33,757 nt of DNA from Candidatus Undinarchaeales archaeon SRR5007147.bin71 (GTDB lineage Archaea; Undinarchaeota; Undinarchaeia; Undinarchaeales; Undinarchaeaceae). The DNA is taken from the NCBI GenBank assembly GCA_014189675.1, contig DVAE01000035.1, positions 1 to 33,757 of the forward strand, in the 5' to 3' direction. Numbering within the stretch: the stretch's first letter is position 1; each line of letters starts with the position of its first letter. This document shows positions 15,584-22,638 of the stretch, one piece after another. The notes under the pieces are model-generated. The model ran no database searches and was not told the origin of the DNA. It saw nothing but the letters and a program-made list of their open reading frames with translations. A program made the position numbers and the translations under genes.

Positions 15584-15671
15584 AGTACCCAACTCGTTGC
15601 TAACTCCCAACTTCATAGACTGGCTAAGGCCGTCCTCCGTTGAGTAACCCTCGCAACGAGAATTGGGTACT
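15584..15671 (-). ncRNA. Compact structured RNA or leader element before the DUF167 gene
   Basis: The ends form a 17-pair helix: AGTACCCAACTCGTTGC (15584-15600) against GCAACGAG (15653-15660) and TTGGGTACT (15663-15671), broken only by a two-base bulge. Read on the minus strand, an asymmetric loop (GAGGGTTA against AGTTA), a six-pair stem CTCAAC/GTTGGG and a hairpin GACGGC-CTTA-GCC-A-GTC lie inside. A TATA box at 15691-15700 places the transcription start at the helix 5' end. The minus strand is therefore the likely sense. The stacked stems with an internal pocket recall H/ACA guide RNA, but no clear ACA box follows. It could instead be a leader controlling DUF167. Confidence 0.6.
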
Positions 15672-15690
15672 GAATTAGTTGGATTACTAC

Positions 15691-15700
15691 TATAAATACC
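15691..15700 (-). promoter_or_regulatory. TATA box for the structured RNA
   Basis: Minus-strand GGTATTTATA is centred about 24 nt from the 5' end of the long helix at 15671. This supports separate transcription rather than readthrough from the CBS gene. Confidence 0.55.
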
Positions 15701-15720
15701 TATTTTTAGTTTCGTGTCAA

Positions 15721-16284
15721 TTAATCTGAGGACCTTGCACAGGATCTACACAAAAATTTATCATCAACCTGCACAATCTCCTCTGCAAAATTACTACAGT
15801 TTTCACACTCTCCAGATCCTGTTTCTCTCAGATACTCATTAACATCGTCGAACTTTATAGATACCAGCTCCATCAGGAGCTCCAACTCTGCCGGTGCTAT
15901 CTTGGCTATATCCTCTGAAGTTATAATCCCTTTTAATTGATTATTCTCAACAACAGGAAGTTTCCGTATTTTGTTTGAACCCATGAATTTTGCAGCGTCT
16001 ATTATACTGGAATCAGGGGAAATAGTGAAGAGAGGTGAAGACATTACATCCCCTACTTTTGTTTCATTTATATCTGTACCATTTGATACAAAAATAACGA
16101 AATCATGCTCAGTAACAATTCCTACTGCTTCAGCCCCGTCCAGAACTATGATAGCCCCAATATCTTTATCTCTCATAAGTTTGGAAGCTTCCAATAAAGA
16201 GCTATCTGGTTTTATCGTTATAACAGGGGAAGACATAGAATCCCTCACAGAAACGTCCGATGGTCTTGTATTCTTTGGTGCCAT
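15721..16284 (-). CDS. CBS-pair protein with C-terminal zinc ribbon
   Basis: 187 residues. Two CBS motifs in tandem (about 12-65 and 75-130; DSMSSPVITIKPDSSLLEASKLM and the similar VGDVMSSPLFTISPDSSIIDAAKFM) form a Bateman module that typically binds adenosine nucleotides. After a helical linker come two CxxC pairs, CENC and CRSC, forming a small zinc ribbon. Such proteins are common in archaea and probably regulate partners by energy charge, but the partner is unknown. Promoter TTTATAGTAC lies at 16311-16320 and a GAGGGAG ribosome site precedes the ATG. Confidence 0.85.
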   Translation of the reverse strand: MAPKNTRPSDVSVRDSMSSPVITIKPDSSLLEASKLMRDKDIGAIIVLDGAEAVGIVTEHDFVIFVSNGTDINETKVGDVMSSPLFTISPDSSIIDAAKFMGSNKIRKLPVVENNQLKGIITSEDIAKIAPAELELLMELVSIKFDDVNEYLRETGSGECENCSNFAEEIVQVDDKFLCRSCARSSD

Positions 16285-16310
16285 TTCTCCCTCATAATAA
16301 ATAGTTCTCA

Positions 16311-16360
16311 GTACTATAAAACTCTTGTCTCGATAAATTTTTTTAAGAAAGCTTTTTAGC
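16311..16360. promoter_or_regulatory. Divergent promoters for the CBS gene (-) and the dUTPase-family gene (+)
   Basis: Minus-strand TTTATAGTAC (16311-16320) lies 32 nt from the CBS ATG, leaving a short leader with GAGGGAG. Plus-strand GCTTTTTAGC (16351-16360) lies about 28 nt before the ATG at 16383, implying an almost leaderless mRNA. The assignment of the plus-strand box is the weaker of the two. Confidence 0.4.
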
Positions 16361-16382
16361 TAGCTTAGCATATTATTAGGGT

Positions 16383-16871
16383 ATGATTCTTGGAAATTCT
16401 GAGATAAAGCGCTTGATTGAGGATAAAAAACTCATAGAAGAGCACGAAGAACGAAATGTTCAGGGAGCGGGAGTAGATTTCAGGGCAAGAACCTTTTACA
16501 GACCAGCCGGAGACACAAAAGTTCATAAGGAAAGCAGAACTCTTCCAGAGATATCAGAAATATCTGGAGACAAGGTTTCAATAAATCCAAACGAGCTGAT
16601 ACTTGTAGAGACTATGGAAAAAGTGAATATGCCTTCAGACATAGCCGCAAGGATACTCCCCCGTTCAACCCTCTGCAGGTGCGGTGTCTATCTTCTTACA
16701 GCATTTATTGACCCTGGCTTCAGTGGCCGCCTTACTGTCGGTCTGAAAAATATGTCAAATCACAGTTTCGAGCTCGAGAAAGGGGCAAGAATAATGCAGG
16801 TTATGTTTGAGAAGACTGAAGGAGATACTGTCGACTACGAGGGAAGATATCAGGGCGGAAAAGTAGTATAA
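16383..16871 (+). CDS. dCTP deaminase/dUTPase family protein, probably dUTPase-like
   Basis: 162 residues of the trimeric Dcd/Dut fold: QGAGVDFRAR, LPRSTLCRCGV, FIDPGFSGRLTVGLKN, ARIMQVMF and a C-terminal YQGGK lid motif. It lowers cellular dUTP or supplies dUMP. In dCTP deaminases the residue in the TLE segment (E138 in E. coli) is a required catalytic Glu; here the matching position in LTVGL is Gly. I therefore expect pyrophosphatase (dUTPase) rather than deaminase activity, although databases often label such proteins dCTP deaminase. It is useful beside an archaeal PolB, which stalls at uracil. Its stop directly abuts the stop of the histone gene. Confidence 0.8.
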   Translation: MILGNSEIKRLIEDKKLIEEHEERNVQGAGVDFRARTFYRPAGDTKVHKESRTLPEISEISGDKVSINPNELILVETMEKVNMPSDIAARILPRSTLCRCGVYLLTAFIDPGFSGRLTVGLKNMSNHSFELEKGARIMQVMFEKTEGDTVDYEGRYQGGKVV

Positions 16872-17072
16872 TCAACGACCTGCAAGAGCGACGTCTTCTT
16901 TTCTCACAGTTTTTCTTTTCGCGTGGATAGCGTAAGATACTGCTTTTCGTGCCAAGTCAAGCGTTTGTTCTTCAACAGTGTCTCTTAGCCTTTCAGCGGC
17001 TTCCTCTGAAACGCGACCTGCTCCTGCTTTTTTCAAAAGACGCTCAAAAGGGGCTATAGGAAGTTCTGCCAT
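16872..17072 (-). CDS. Archaeal histone
   Basis: 66 residues forming a minimal histone fold: [56 protein letters not shown]. Basic residues and the Arg-Thr pair near the C-terminal loop fit DNA wrapping by dimers and polymers. No tail is present. A TATA-like TATTTAAC (plus-strand 17094-17101) lies about 26 nt from the ATG, so the mRNA is likely leaderless. It coexists with MC1, giving two chromatin proteins in one window. Confidence 0.95.
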   Translation of the reverse strand: MAELPIAPFERLLKKAGAGRVSEEAAERLRDTVEEQTLDLARKAVSYAIHAKRKTVRKEDVALAGR

Positions 17073-17142
17073 ATTTCTACATTGGAAAAAACTGTTAAAT
17101 ACTTGTCGGAATTGTTAATAAGCTCCTCTTCTAATTCACTTT

Positions 17143-18009
17143 ATGTTTGGATACATAGCCCTTACTATACTTCTTACTGGCTCTATAGTTGGAAGCTGGA
17201 CAGACATAAAAATACGTGAAGTTTCTAACTGGCTGTCCTTCGGTCTAATTTTCTCAATGCTCGCAATACGTCTCGGGCAGGGAATTTATTTAGGGCAATA
17301 CGGCTACCTTCTAGAAGCTGCTACTGCCGGATTTCTCTTCCTAAGTCTTGGTGTTATTCTCTTCTATTCCGGACAATGGGGAGGGGCGGACTGGAAACTG
17401 CTAACAGCATATGGAATCGGATTCGGTTCTTTATGGGGGGAATTCAGTCCACTCTTCGAACCTATCTGGCCATTCTACTTAACTCTCCTGATGAACATAC
17501 TAGTAGTATCAGTTCTCTACACACTTCCTCTGGCTCTGCTATACGCACTGAGAAACAAAAAGGTTTTGTCAAAATGCAGGAAGGCAGTGGGAAGAAATGA
17601 AAATTTAGCTATGCTTCTAGGTTTCGGGGCTTCTGCTCTGGCAGTATCCTATACAGGAGAATCTGTTCTCTGGGTTTTCTCTCTTCTCGCACCTCTATAT
17701 GCTCTCTCAAAATTCCTCAAGCCAATTGAAAATACCTATCTTACAAAACTGAAAAAAATAAATGAACTAGTTGAGTTTGATATTCCTGTAAAAGATATAA
17801 AAGTCGGCGGAAAACTCATCATCTCCTCAGAGGGACCAAACGGAATGACACTTGCGAATCTAAAACAACTCAAAAAACTGGAAAAGTCAAAAAAGATTCC
17901 AGGAACAATGCTGGTTAAATGGGGATTTCCACTGGCTCCGGCATTTCCAATTGGCCTTGCCTTGAGTCTAATTTTTGGAGACTTTATAATCGCTTTTGCA
18001 TCTCTTTAG
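17143..18009 (+). CDS. Prepilin/prearchaellin peptidase, A24 family (FlaK/PibD-like)
   Basis: 288-residue membrane aspartic protease that cuts class III signal peptides of archaeal type IV pilins or archaellins. Catalytic Asp residues are D21 in SWTDIKIREVSNW and D83 in GGADWKLL, both at cytoplasmic ends of membrane helices. About six helices are visible, with a soluble domain around residues 195-260 (VEFDIPVKDIKVGG) as in archaeal FlaK, then a last membrane segment. No pilin gene is evident nearby. TTGTTAATAA (17112-17121) is placed about 26 nt before the ATG. The 3' end overlaps the convergent kinase gene by 4 nt. Confidence 0.88.
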   Translation: MFGYIALTILLTGSIVGSWTDIKIREVSNWLSFGLIFSMLAIRLGQGIYLGQYGYLLEAATAGFLFLSLGVILFYSGQWGGADWKLLTAYGIGFGSLWGEFSPLFEPIWPFYLTLLMNILVVSVLYTLPLALLYALRNKKVLSKCRKAVGRNENLAMLLGFGASALAVSYTGESVLWVFSLLAPLYALSKFLKPIENTYLTKLKKINELVEFDIPVKDIKVGGKLIISSEGPNGMTLANLKQLKKLEKSKKIPGTMLVKWGFPLAPAFPIGLALSLIFGDFIIAFASL

Positions 18010-18944
18010 AAATAGTCAAGAAGGGTTCCTTTTGTTTTTCTTTTTCCATTTGATGCATGTGTTTCCTTAGCCCTCTTTACAGTTTTCAGTATTTTCTCTC
18101 TCTGTATATCCAAGGGAAACCAGGCGCCTGATTTTTGCATTGTGAAGCTGGCAAGTGCACTTCCAAGCCACCCAGCCTTGGCAACATTTCCAGTTCTTAG
18201 ATATTCTGAAATAAATCCCCCTGCAAAACTGTCCCCACATCCTGTTGTATCTGTTCTACTAGTCTTCAGAGCAGGGAAAAGGTGTATTTTTCTGCTTGTA
18301 CAAATTGCGGAGCCAAGTTCACCCTTTGTAAGAACAATTATTTTTGGCCCCTTTTTCTGCACGACCTTTACTGCATCATAAATATTTTCTTCATTGGAAA
18401 TTGATGAAATTTCATGGTTATTGCAGAAAAGTACGTCTGTCTTTTTAAGAAGATTAATAAAATTATCTGTATAGGAATCTAAATAAGTAGACCAAAGAGT
18501 CAGTGAAACAGACTGGTTTTTTCTATTTGAAAGACTCTCAAGAAAATTTTCCTGATGCTGAGGCTTCGCCGCCGAAAGGTGTATTTGTCTTGCATTCCTG
18601 TATGAATCTGGCATATCTGAGAAAGATAGAACGGAATCCGAGCTGAAGACCTCATTAAACTTTATTAGTCTCTTATTTCTGTTGTATGACAGCTCAAAGC
18701 GGGTGGATGTCTTCTTCTTTCCTAGGCCAGATGCATCGACACCAGACTTCTTGAGTTCATCAAGCCATCCAGAAGGATAATCTCTTCCAAGCTTTGAAAC
18801 TATTCCACACTTAGAACCGTTTGCGACCGCAGCAGTTGCTACTGCCGCCGCCGAGCCTCCCGGAACTCTGTAACATTTTTTATCAACTAAAATTGTATCT
18901 ATAGAGATGTTCCCGACTGTGACTAGGTCAAACTTTGATGCCAT
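18006..18944 (-). CDS. PfkB/ribokinase-family sugar or nucleoside kinase
   Basis: 312 residues. N-terminal VTVGNISIDTILVD and GGSAAAVATAAVANG (substrate side) and the C-terminal signature DTTGCGDSFAGGF with the catalytic Asp define the PfkB fold. The phosphoryl acceptor cannot be told from sequence. The extreme C-terminus, KGTLLDYF, looks like a PCNA-interacting (PIP) peptide, which is odd for a metabolic kinase. A GGGAG ribosome site precedes ATG 18944, with A/T boxes near 18961-18990 as possible promoter. Not in operon with secD (57 nt gap). Confidence 0.82.
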   Translation of the reverse strand: MASKFDLVTVGNISIDTILVDKKCYRVPGGSAAAVATAAVANGSKCGIVSKLGRDYPSGWLDELKKSGVDASGLGKKKTSTRFELSYNRNKRLIKFNEVFSSDSVLSFSDMPDSYRNARQIHLSAAKPQHQENFLESLSNRKNQSVSLTLWSTYLDSYTDNFINLLKKTDVLFCNNHEISSISNEENIYDAVKVVQKKGPKIIVLTKGELGSAICTSRKIHLFPALKTSRTDTTGCGDSFAGGFISEYLRTGNVAKAGWLGSALASFTMQKSGAWFPLDIQREKILKTVKRAKETHASNGKRKTKGTLLDYF

Positions 18945-19001
18945 ATTGAATCTCCCACTCTAAAATAAAATAGAAAGTTAGAGGTTAAATAATTGTTCCT
19001 G

Positions 19002-20558
19002 CTACTCTAAAATTATTTCAATTGCTCTGGCGTAAGCCGGTCTTGCCACAAGAATTCCAATGAGAACTCCAATTATTGTAACTATTGCAAAACCACGAAG
19101 AGCATATAGGCCTGAGAATGCAGGATAGGCAAGGGACAGCATTGCGGCTATAGTTGTTGAAGCAGCCACCATAATTATAGTAAAAGCTTTCTTAATGTTC
19201 CTTCTCAGATTCCACAACTTCTCCTTTCCGCCCCTAAGAGCCCAGTCTGTTATGATTATTTGCTGGTCGACCCCTGTTCCAACAGCTGCTATGATTCCGG
19301 CAATTGCAGGAAGATCTATTGACCACTTTATCAAAGACGCAATTCCAAGAATTATTAGGACTTCAGAGAATACTATCAGCATTATCGGAAGTGTTATTTT
19401 GAGGAGCCTGTATCTAATAAAAACAACAAGTCCTACAGCCAGAAGAGCTCCAATAGAGGATATTAGAGCACCCCTCAGGAAATCCTTCCCTAATTTAGGG
19501 TCTATATAATCCTGTGATACAATTCTCAGTTCTTTAATTTCTCCGGGAAGTCGTCCTGCTTCAAGAACAATCTGAACCTCTTCCGCAAGTTCCTGTCCTC
19601 CCGTCTGAACAACAAGGTCCTTCGTAACTTCTCCAAACTTCCAGGTTTGATAAAGAGAAAATGATGCAGGGGCTGAAAAAGTTTCTCTGTCATCCAGCAG
19701 CATTCTTATATTTGGAAGGCAGATTCCTCCTGCAATAGTTGAGCTAGCACAACCATAACCCTCTGAGCAGTCAGTGTCCGAAGTGCACGAAGCCGGGCTT
19801 TCCGATGAAGCGCCGACATAAACATCCCTTAGCTGCCCTGCTGCCTTTGTATTAATTGTAAAAGGTACTTCCCATGAACCAGATTGGACATTTTTCTGCG
19901 GTTCTCCAATTGGGGGGACTATAGCTTCTCCGGAGAAAACAGATTCATTAATTATTTTCAGCTCGAATTTTCCAACAGATTTTACTATTCCTACAACTTT
20001 CTCAGAACCTTCTCCTGCCATTTCAACATCAATAAAACTTCTTCCAGACGAATCCGCAATAGTTCTTACAACCATATTCTTCAGCCCGTATACATTGAGC
20101 CTTGCTGTAAGAACTGAAGCAGTTGATGAAAGGACATCCTGAGTTATTGGAGTTCCATTAACCGTTATCGGCTCAAGCGTTACTCTTGCCCCTCCCTTTA
20201 AATCAAGTCCAAACTCAAGATTTACTCTGGAAGTTTCTCTTACAGTTATTCCCAGATCTGTAGTGTTCATCAGAAGTCCCCTATAGGTTCCTCCTTTAGT
20301 CTGAAGTGTAACTTGCGAATCAGGAGCAAGTTCTGATACAGCCGAAGTATACTGGTCCAGGGTTTTTATGGAATTTCCATTCAGCTCATATACATATTCA
20401 CCCTCATTTATATCTGCAAACACAGAATTGTCAGAAACATAGGCAACTTCCACTCCATCAGGCTGATATGTTGGAAGAACAAATAAAGATAACACTATGA
20501 AAAAGATAAGGGTCAAAACCCTTGGGTGCTTCAATATCCTCGTTATTTTTGATGCCAT
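19002..20558 (-). CDS. secD: Protein-export membrane protein SecD
   Basis: 518 residues. With SecF it uses the proton or sodium gradient to help pull proteins out through SecYEG. An N-terminal membrane helix (about 13-30) is followed by a PDZ-like segment (EGEYVYELNGNSIKTLDQY), then the external domain beginning FGLDLKGGARVTLEP. Five further membrane helices start at about 367, including the conserved AGIIAAVGTGVDQQIIITDWALRG. An external insertion carries Cys258, 264, 270 and 280 with an EGF-like spacing, unusual for SecD. It follows secF with a 16-nt overlap, the archaeal gene order. Confidence 0.93.
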   Translation of the reverse strand: MASKITRILKHPRVLTLIFFIVLSLFVLPTYQPDGVEVAYVSDNSVFADINEGEYVYELNGNSIKTLDQYTSAVSELAPDSQVTLQTKGGTYRGLLMNTTDLGITVRETSRVNLEFGLDLKGGARVTLEPITVNGTPITQDVLSSTASVLTARLNVYGLKNMVVRTIADSSGRSFIDVEMAGEGSEKVVGIVKSVGKFELKIINESVFSGEAIVPPIGEPQKNVQSGSWEVPFTINTKAAGQLRDVYVGASSESPASCTSDTDCSEGYGCASSTIAGGICLPNIRMLLDDRETFSAPASFSLYQTWKFGEVTKDLVVQTGGQELAEEVQIVLEAGRLPGEIKELRIVSQDYIDPKLGKDFLRGALISSIGALLAVGLVVFIRYRLLKITLPIMLIVFSEVLIILGIASLIKWSIDLPAIAGIIAAVGTGVDQQIIITDWALRGGKEKLWNLRRNIKKAFTIIMVAASTTIAAMLSLAYPAFSGLYALRGFAIVTIIGVLIGILVARPAYARAIEIILE

Positions 20559-21406
20559 AGTAGAAGATTTCCGTTTAGTATCCAGGTGTTTACAAGGTCT
20601 GCAATCAGTCCTATAAGAAGAACCAGACCAATTTGCTGAAGGACAATAGAGTTTGAAAGAATAACCAAAACCAACATGGCAGATATGGTACTCGCACTCA
20701 TCACAAGACCAGTTTTCATCGCGTCATATATTCTGTCGATAACCAGTCCTCCAGACTCCTTCAAAATTTTATTCGCAAGAAGTATATTCGAGTCAACTCC
20801 GTATCCAAGAATCATTAGAAGAGCAGCAATTGTTGCAAGGGACAATTTTATTCCAACAAGGGACATAAATCCCAATATAACCAGGATATCACAGAAAATT
20901 GCAAGGACTACAGTAAAAGAAGGATATGGAGTTCTGAAATAGATGAATACAACACTGGCCATGAAAATGAAAGCAAAAGTAAATGCCCACTTTGCCTGGC
21001 TCCAGAAAGTTATTGCAAGAGAAGAGCCGAGCATTTTTATAGAATATGTATTCGGAGCAAGAGTGATTCCAAAATAATCTTCGGCGGCTTCTACCAGATT
21101 CTCACCTTCTATATCTCCACTTGCAGATATGATGACTGTTTCCTGTTTTCTTGATGCTGGATTAGTCGTCGTTACAACATCAACATCAGCAACTCCTAGA
21201 AATTCTCTAATATTAGATTCTGCCTTAGAAATATCAACGGGATTTGAATAATGAATTGTTATCTGTGTCCCACCTTCCAAATCAATACCCTTCACAAGAA
21301 ATTCGCCTGTGTTGGAATAATTTATGAACAACATGGATACTGATGCTAAAATTAAAATTATTGGGATAACGACCAGCTTTTTATACGTTGATTCTGAAAT
21401 CTTCAT
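20543..21406 (-). CDS. secF: Protein-export membrane protein SecF
   Basis: 287 residues. One N-terminal membrane helix, then the external domain starting GIDLEGGTQITIHY, then five membrane helices with the conserved ILGYGVDSNILLANKI and the closing LIADLVNTWILNGNLLLW. Length is normal. First gene of the secFD operon; a TATA-like TATTAATACC at 21431-21440 lies about 30 nt before its ATG. The perfect palindrome GCAACGTTGC is beside the start codon. Confidence 0.93.
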   Translation of the reverse strand: MKISESTYKKLVVIPIILILASVSMLFINYSNTGEFLVKGIDLEGGTQITIHYSNPVDISKAESNIREFLGVADVDVVTTTNPASRKQETVIISASGDIEGENLVEAAEDYFGITLAPNTYSIKMLGSSLAITFWSQAKWAFTFAFIFMASVVFIYFRTPYPSFTVVLAIFCDILVILGFMSLVGIKLSLATIAALLMILGYGVDSNILLANKILKESGGLVIDRIYDAMKTGLVMSASTISAMLVLVILSNSIVLQQIGLVLLIGLIADLVNTWILNGNLLLWHQK

Positions 21407-21407
21407 G

Positions 21408-21440
21408 GCAACGTTGCATATAAATCAGAAGGTATTAATA
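21408..21440. promoter_or_regulatory. Interlocked divergent promoters with palindrome, secF (-) / E1-like gene (+)
   Basis: Only 43 nt separate the start codons. The plus-strand box CATATAAATC (21417-21426) is about 29 nt before ATG 21450. The minus-strand box TATTAATACC (21431-21440) is about 30 nt before ATG 21406. The ten-base palindrome GCAACGTTGC (21408-21417) touches the secF start and could be an operator. Confidence 0.5.
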
Positions 21441-21449
21441 ACTTAGCCT

Positions 21450-22421
21450 ATGTCCTCAGAAATTCATGCCCGCCAGCAGCTGGCTATAGGGAAGAAGGAG
21501 CAGACAAAGCTTGAAAACTCAACTGTCTGTATAGTTGGAGTCGGCGGAACCGGCTGCGCAGTTGCAGGTCTTTTAGGAAGAGCAGGTGTCGATCTCATCC
21601 TTATAGACAGGGATATAGTTGAGAAAAGCAATCTCGGCAGACAGATACTCTATACTGAAAAAGACATAGGGACTCTCAAGGCTATAGCTGCCAAAAAGAA
21701 TATCTTGGCTGCAAACTCAGATGCAAAAATAACCACTATAACTGACGAGCTTAAAGCAGAGAATGCAGAGAGATTTCTTAACACTGACCTTATTATTGAT
21801 TGCACAGACAACATTGCTGCTAGATTTCTTATAAATGAAGTCTCACTTAAGAAAAAAATTCCCTGGATATACACTGGGGCAATAAAGAACGAAGGGATGG
21901 TCGCAATCTTCTCCGGAGCTGGAAAACCTTGCTTCAGGTGCATGGTTCCCCGTGTTCCAAAAGCGGGAAGCCTTGAAATTTGCTCAACAGCCGGAGTTCT
22001 CGGTCCTCTTCCCTCTGTTGTTGGAAGCATCGCCGCAAGAAGCGCTATTAAAACTCTTCTAGGTCATTCAGAAAACGGAAAACTTCTCAAAATAGACGAC
22101 ACCTTTGAAATGCTGAATATCAAAGGACGCGAATGGTGCGATACTTGCAAAAAGGAATTTCCAATACTCACAGGAAGGGAAAACCTTGAGAAAGCAATGC
22201 AGTTCTGCGGGGCAATTGTTCTCAAAAGCGATGTTCCGTTTTCTGAAGCACGGAAAAGGATGAAGAAAAATTCCAAAATCATCTCATCAAGCGGAACAGC
22301 AATTGTTGCCGAGCACAAAAATTCCAAGGTAATACTTCTAAAGAGCGGGAAAATCATCTTCAGAAATGTTCGCACTAAGAAAGAAGCAAATATTATATAT
22401 TCAAAACTAATTGGTAATTGA
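21450..22421 (+). CDS. E1-like adenylyltransferase (ThiF/MoeB/UbaA family)
   Basis: 323 residues. Adenylates the C-terminal glycine of a ubiquitin-like/sulfur-carrier protein for protein modification or for molybdopterin and tRNA thiolation. Motifs: GVGGTGCAVAG (ATP loop, 30-40), SNLGRQ, DCTDN (118-121), zinc Cys pairs C161/C164 and C230/C233, and catalytic Cys C178 in EICSTAGVLGP. A C-terminal extension of about 80 residues (after 240) ends in GKIIFRNVRTKKEANIIYSK and may bind the partner. No ubiquitin-like gene is adjacent. First gene of a cluster running to trmI. Confidence 0.88.
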   Translation: MSSEIHARQQLAIGKKEQTKLENSTVCIVGVGGTGCAVAGLLGRAGVDLILIDRDIVEKSNLGRQILYTEKDIGTLKAIAAKKNILAANSDAKITTITDELKAENAERFLNTDLIIDCTDNIAARFLINEVSLKKKIPWIYTGAIKNEGMVAIFSGAGKPCFRCMVPRVPKAGSLEICSTAGVLGPLPSVVGSIAARSAIKTLLGHSENGKLLKIDDTFEMLNIKGREWCDTCKKEFPILTGRENLEKAMQFCGAIVLKSDVPFSEARKRMKKNSKIISSSGTAIVAEHKNSKVILLKSGKIIFRNVRTKKEANIIYSKLIGN

Positions 22422-22425
22422 TAAG

Positions 22426-22638
22426 ATGTCAGTATTACTAGATCGATGGAGAAGAAGGCACGTAGTTCTATTTTCCCTTATCATAGGTCTTTCAACTCTT
22501 TCCTTTGCCTGGGGAACCTGGAGACTTATGGATATTTACCTCTTCCCTACAAGTCCCGAAACAGCAGCCTGGTCTGCAATTTTCCTTGGTTTTTTCATAC
22601 TCTCAATAACTGGTTTTGTTAGTAAGGAATTAATATGA
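22426..22638 (+). CDS. Small membrane protein, two predicted helices
   Basis: 70 residues that I do not recognise. A basic start (LLDRWRRRH) is followed by two membrane segments at about residues 13-31 and 44-65, implying a cytoplasmic N-terminus. I chose ATG 22426, just after the E1-like stop, over the TTG at 22411 inside the previous gene. It overlaps trmI by ATGA, so it is translated in the same operon. Confidence 0.6.
   Translation: MSVLLDRWRRRHVVLFSLIIGLSTLSFAWGTWRLMDIYLFPTSPETAAWSAIFLGFFILSITGFVSKELI

Noticed and set aside
15584-15671. Inverted repeat as a terminator or insertion-sequence end
   Set aside because: No T-tract follows on either strand, no transposase or target duplication is nearby, and the interior also folds; a TATA box sits at the right distance.
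18949-18986. CTCTAA/TTAGAG inverted repeat upstream of the PfkB gene
   Set aside because: Only six pairs with a long A-rich loop; expected by chance in A/T-rich intergenic DNA.
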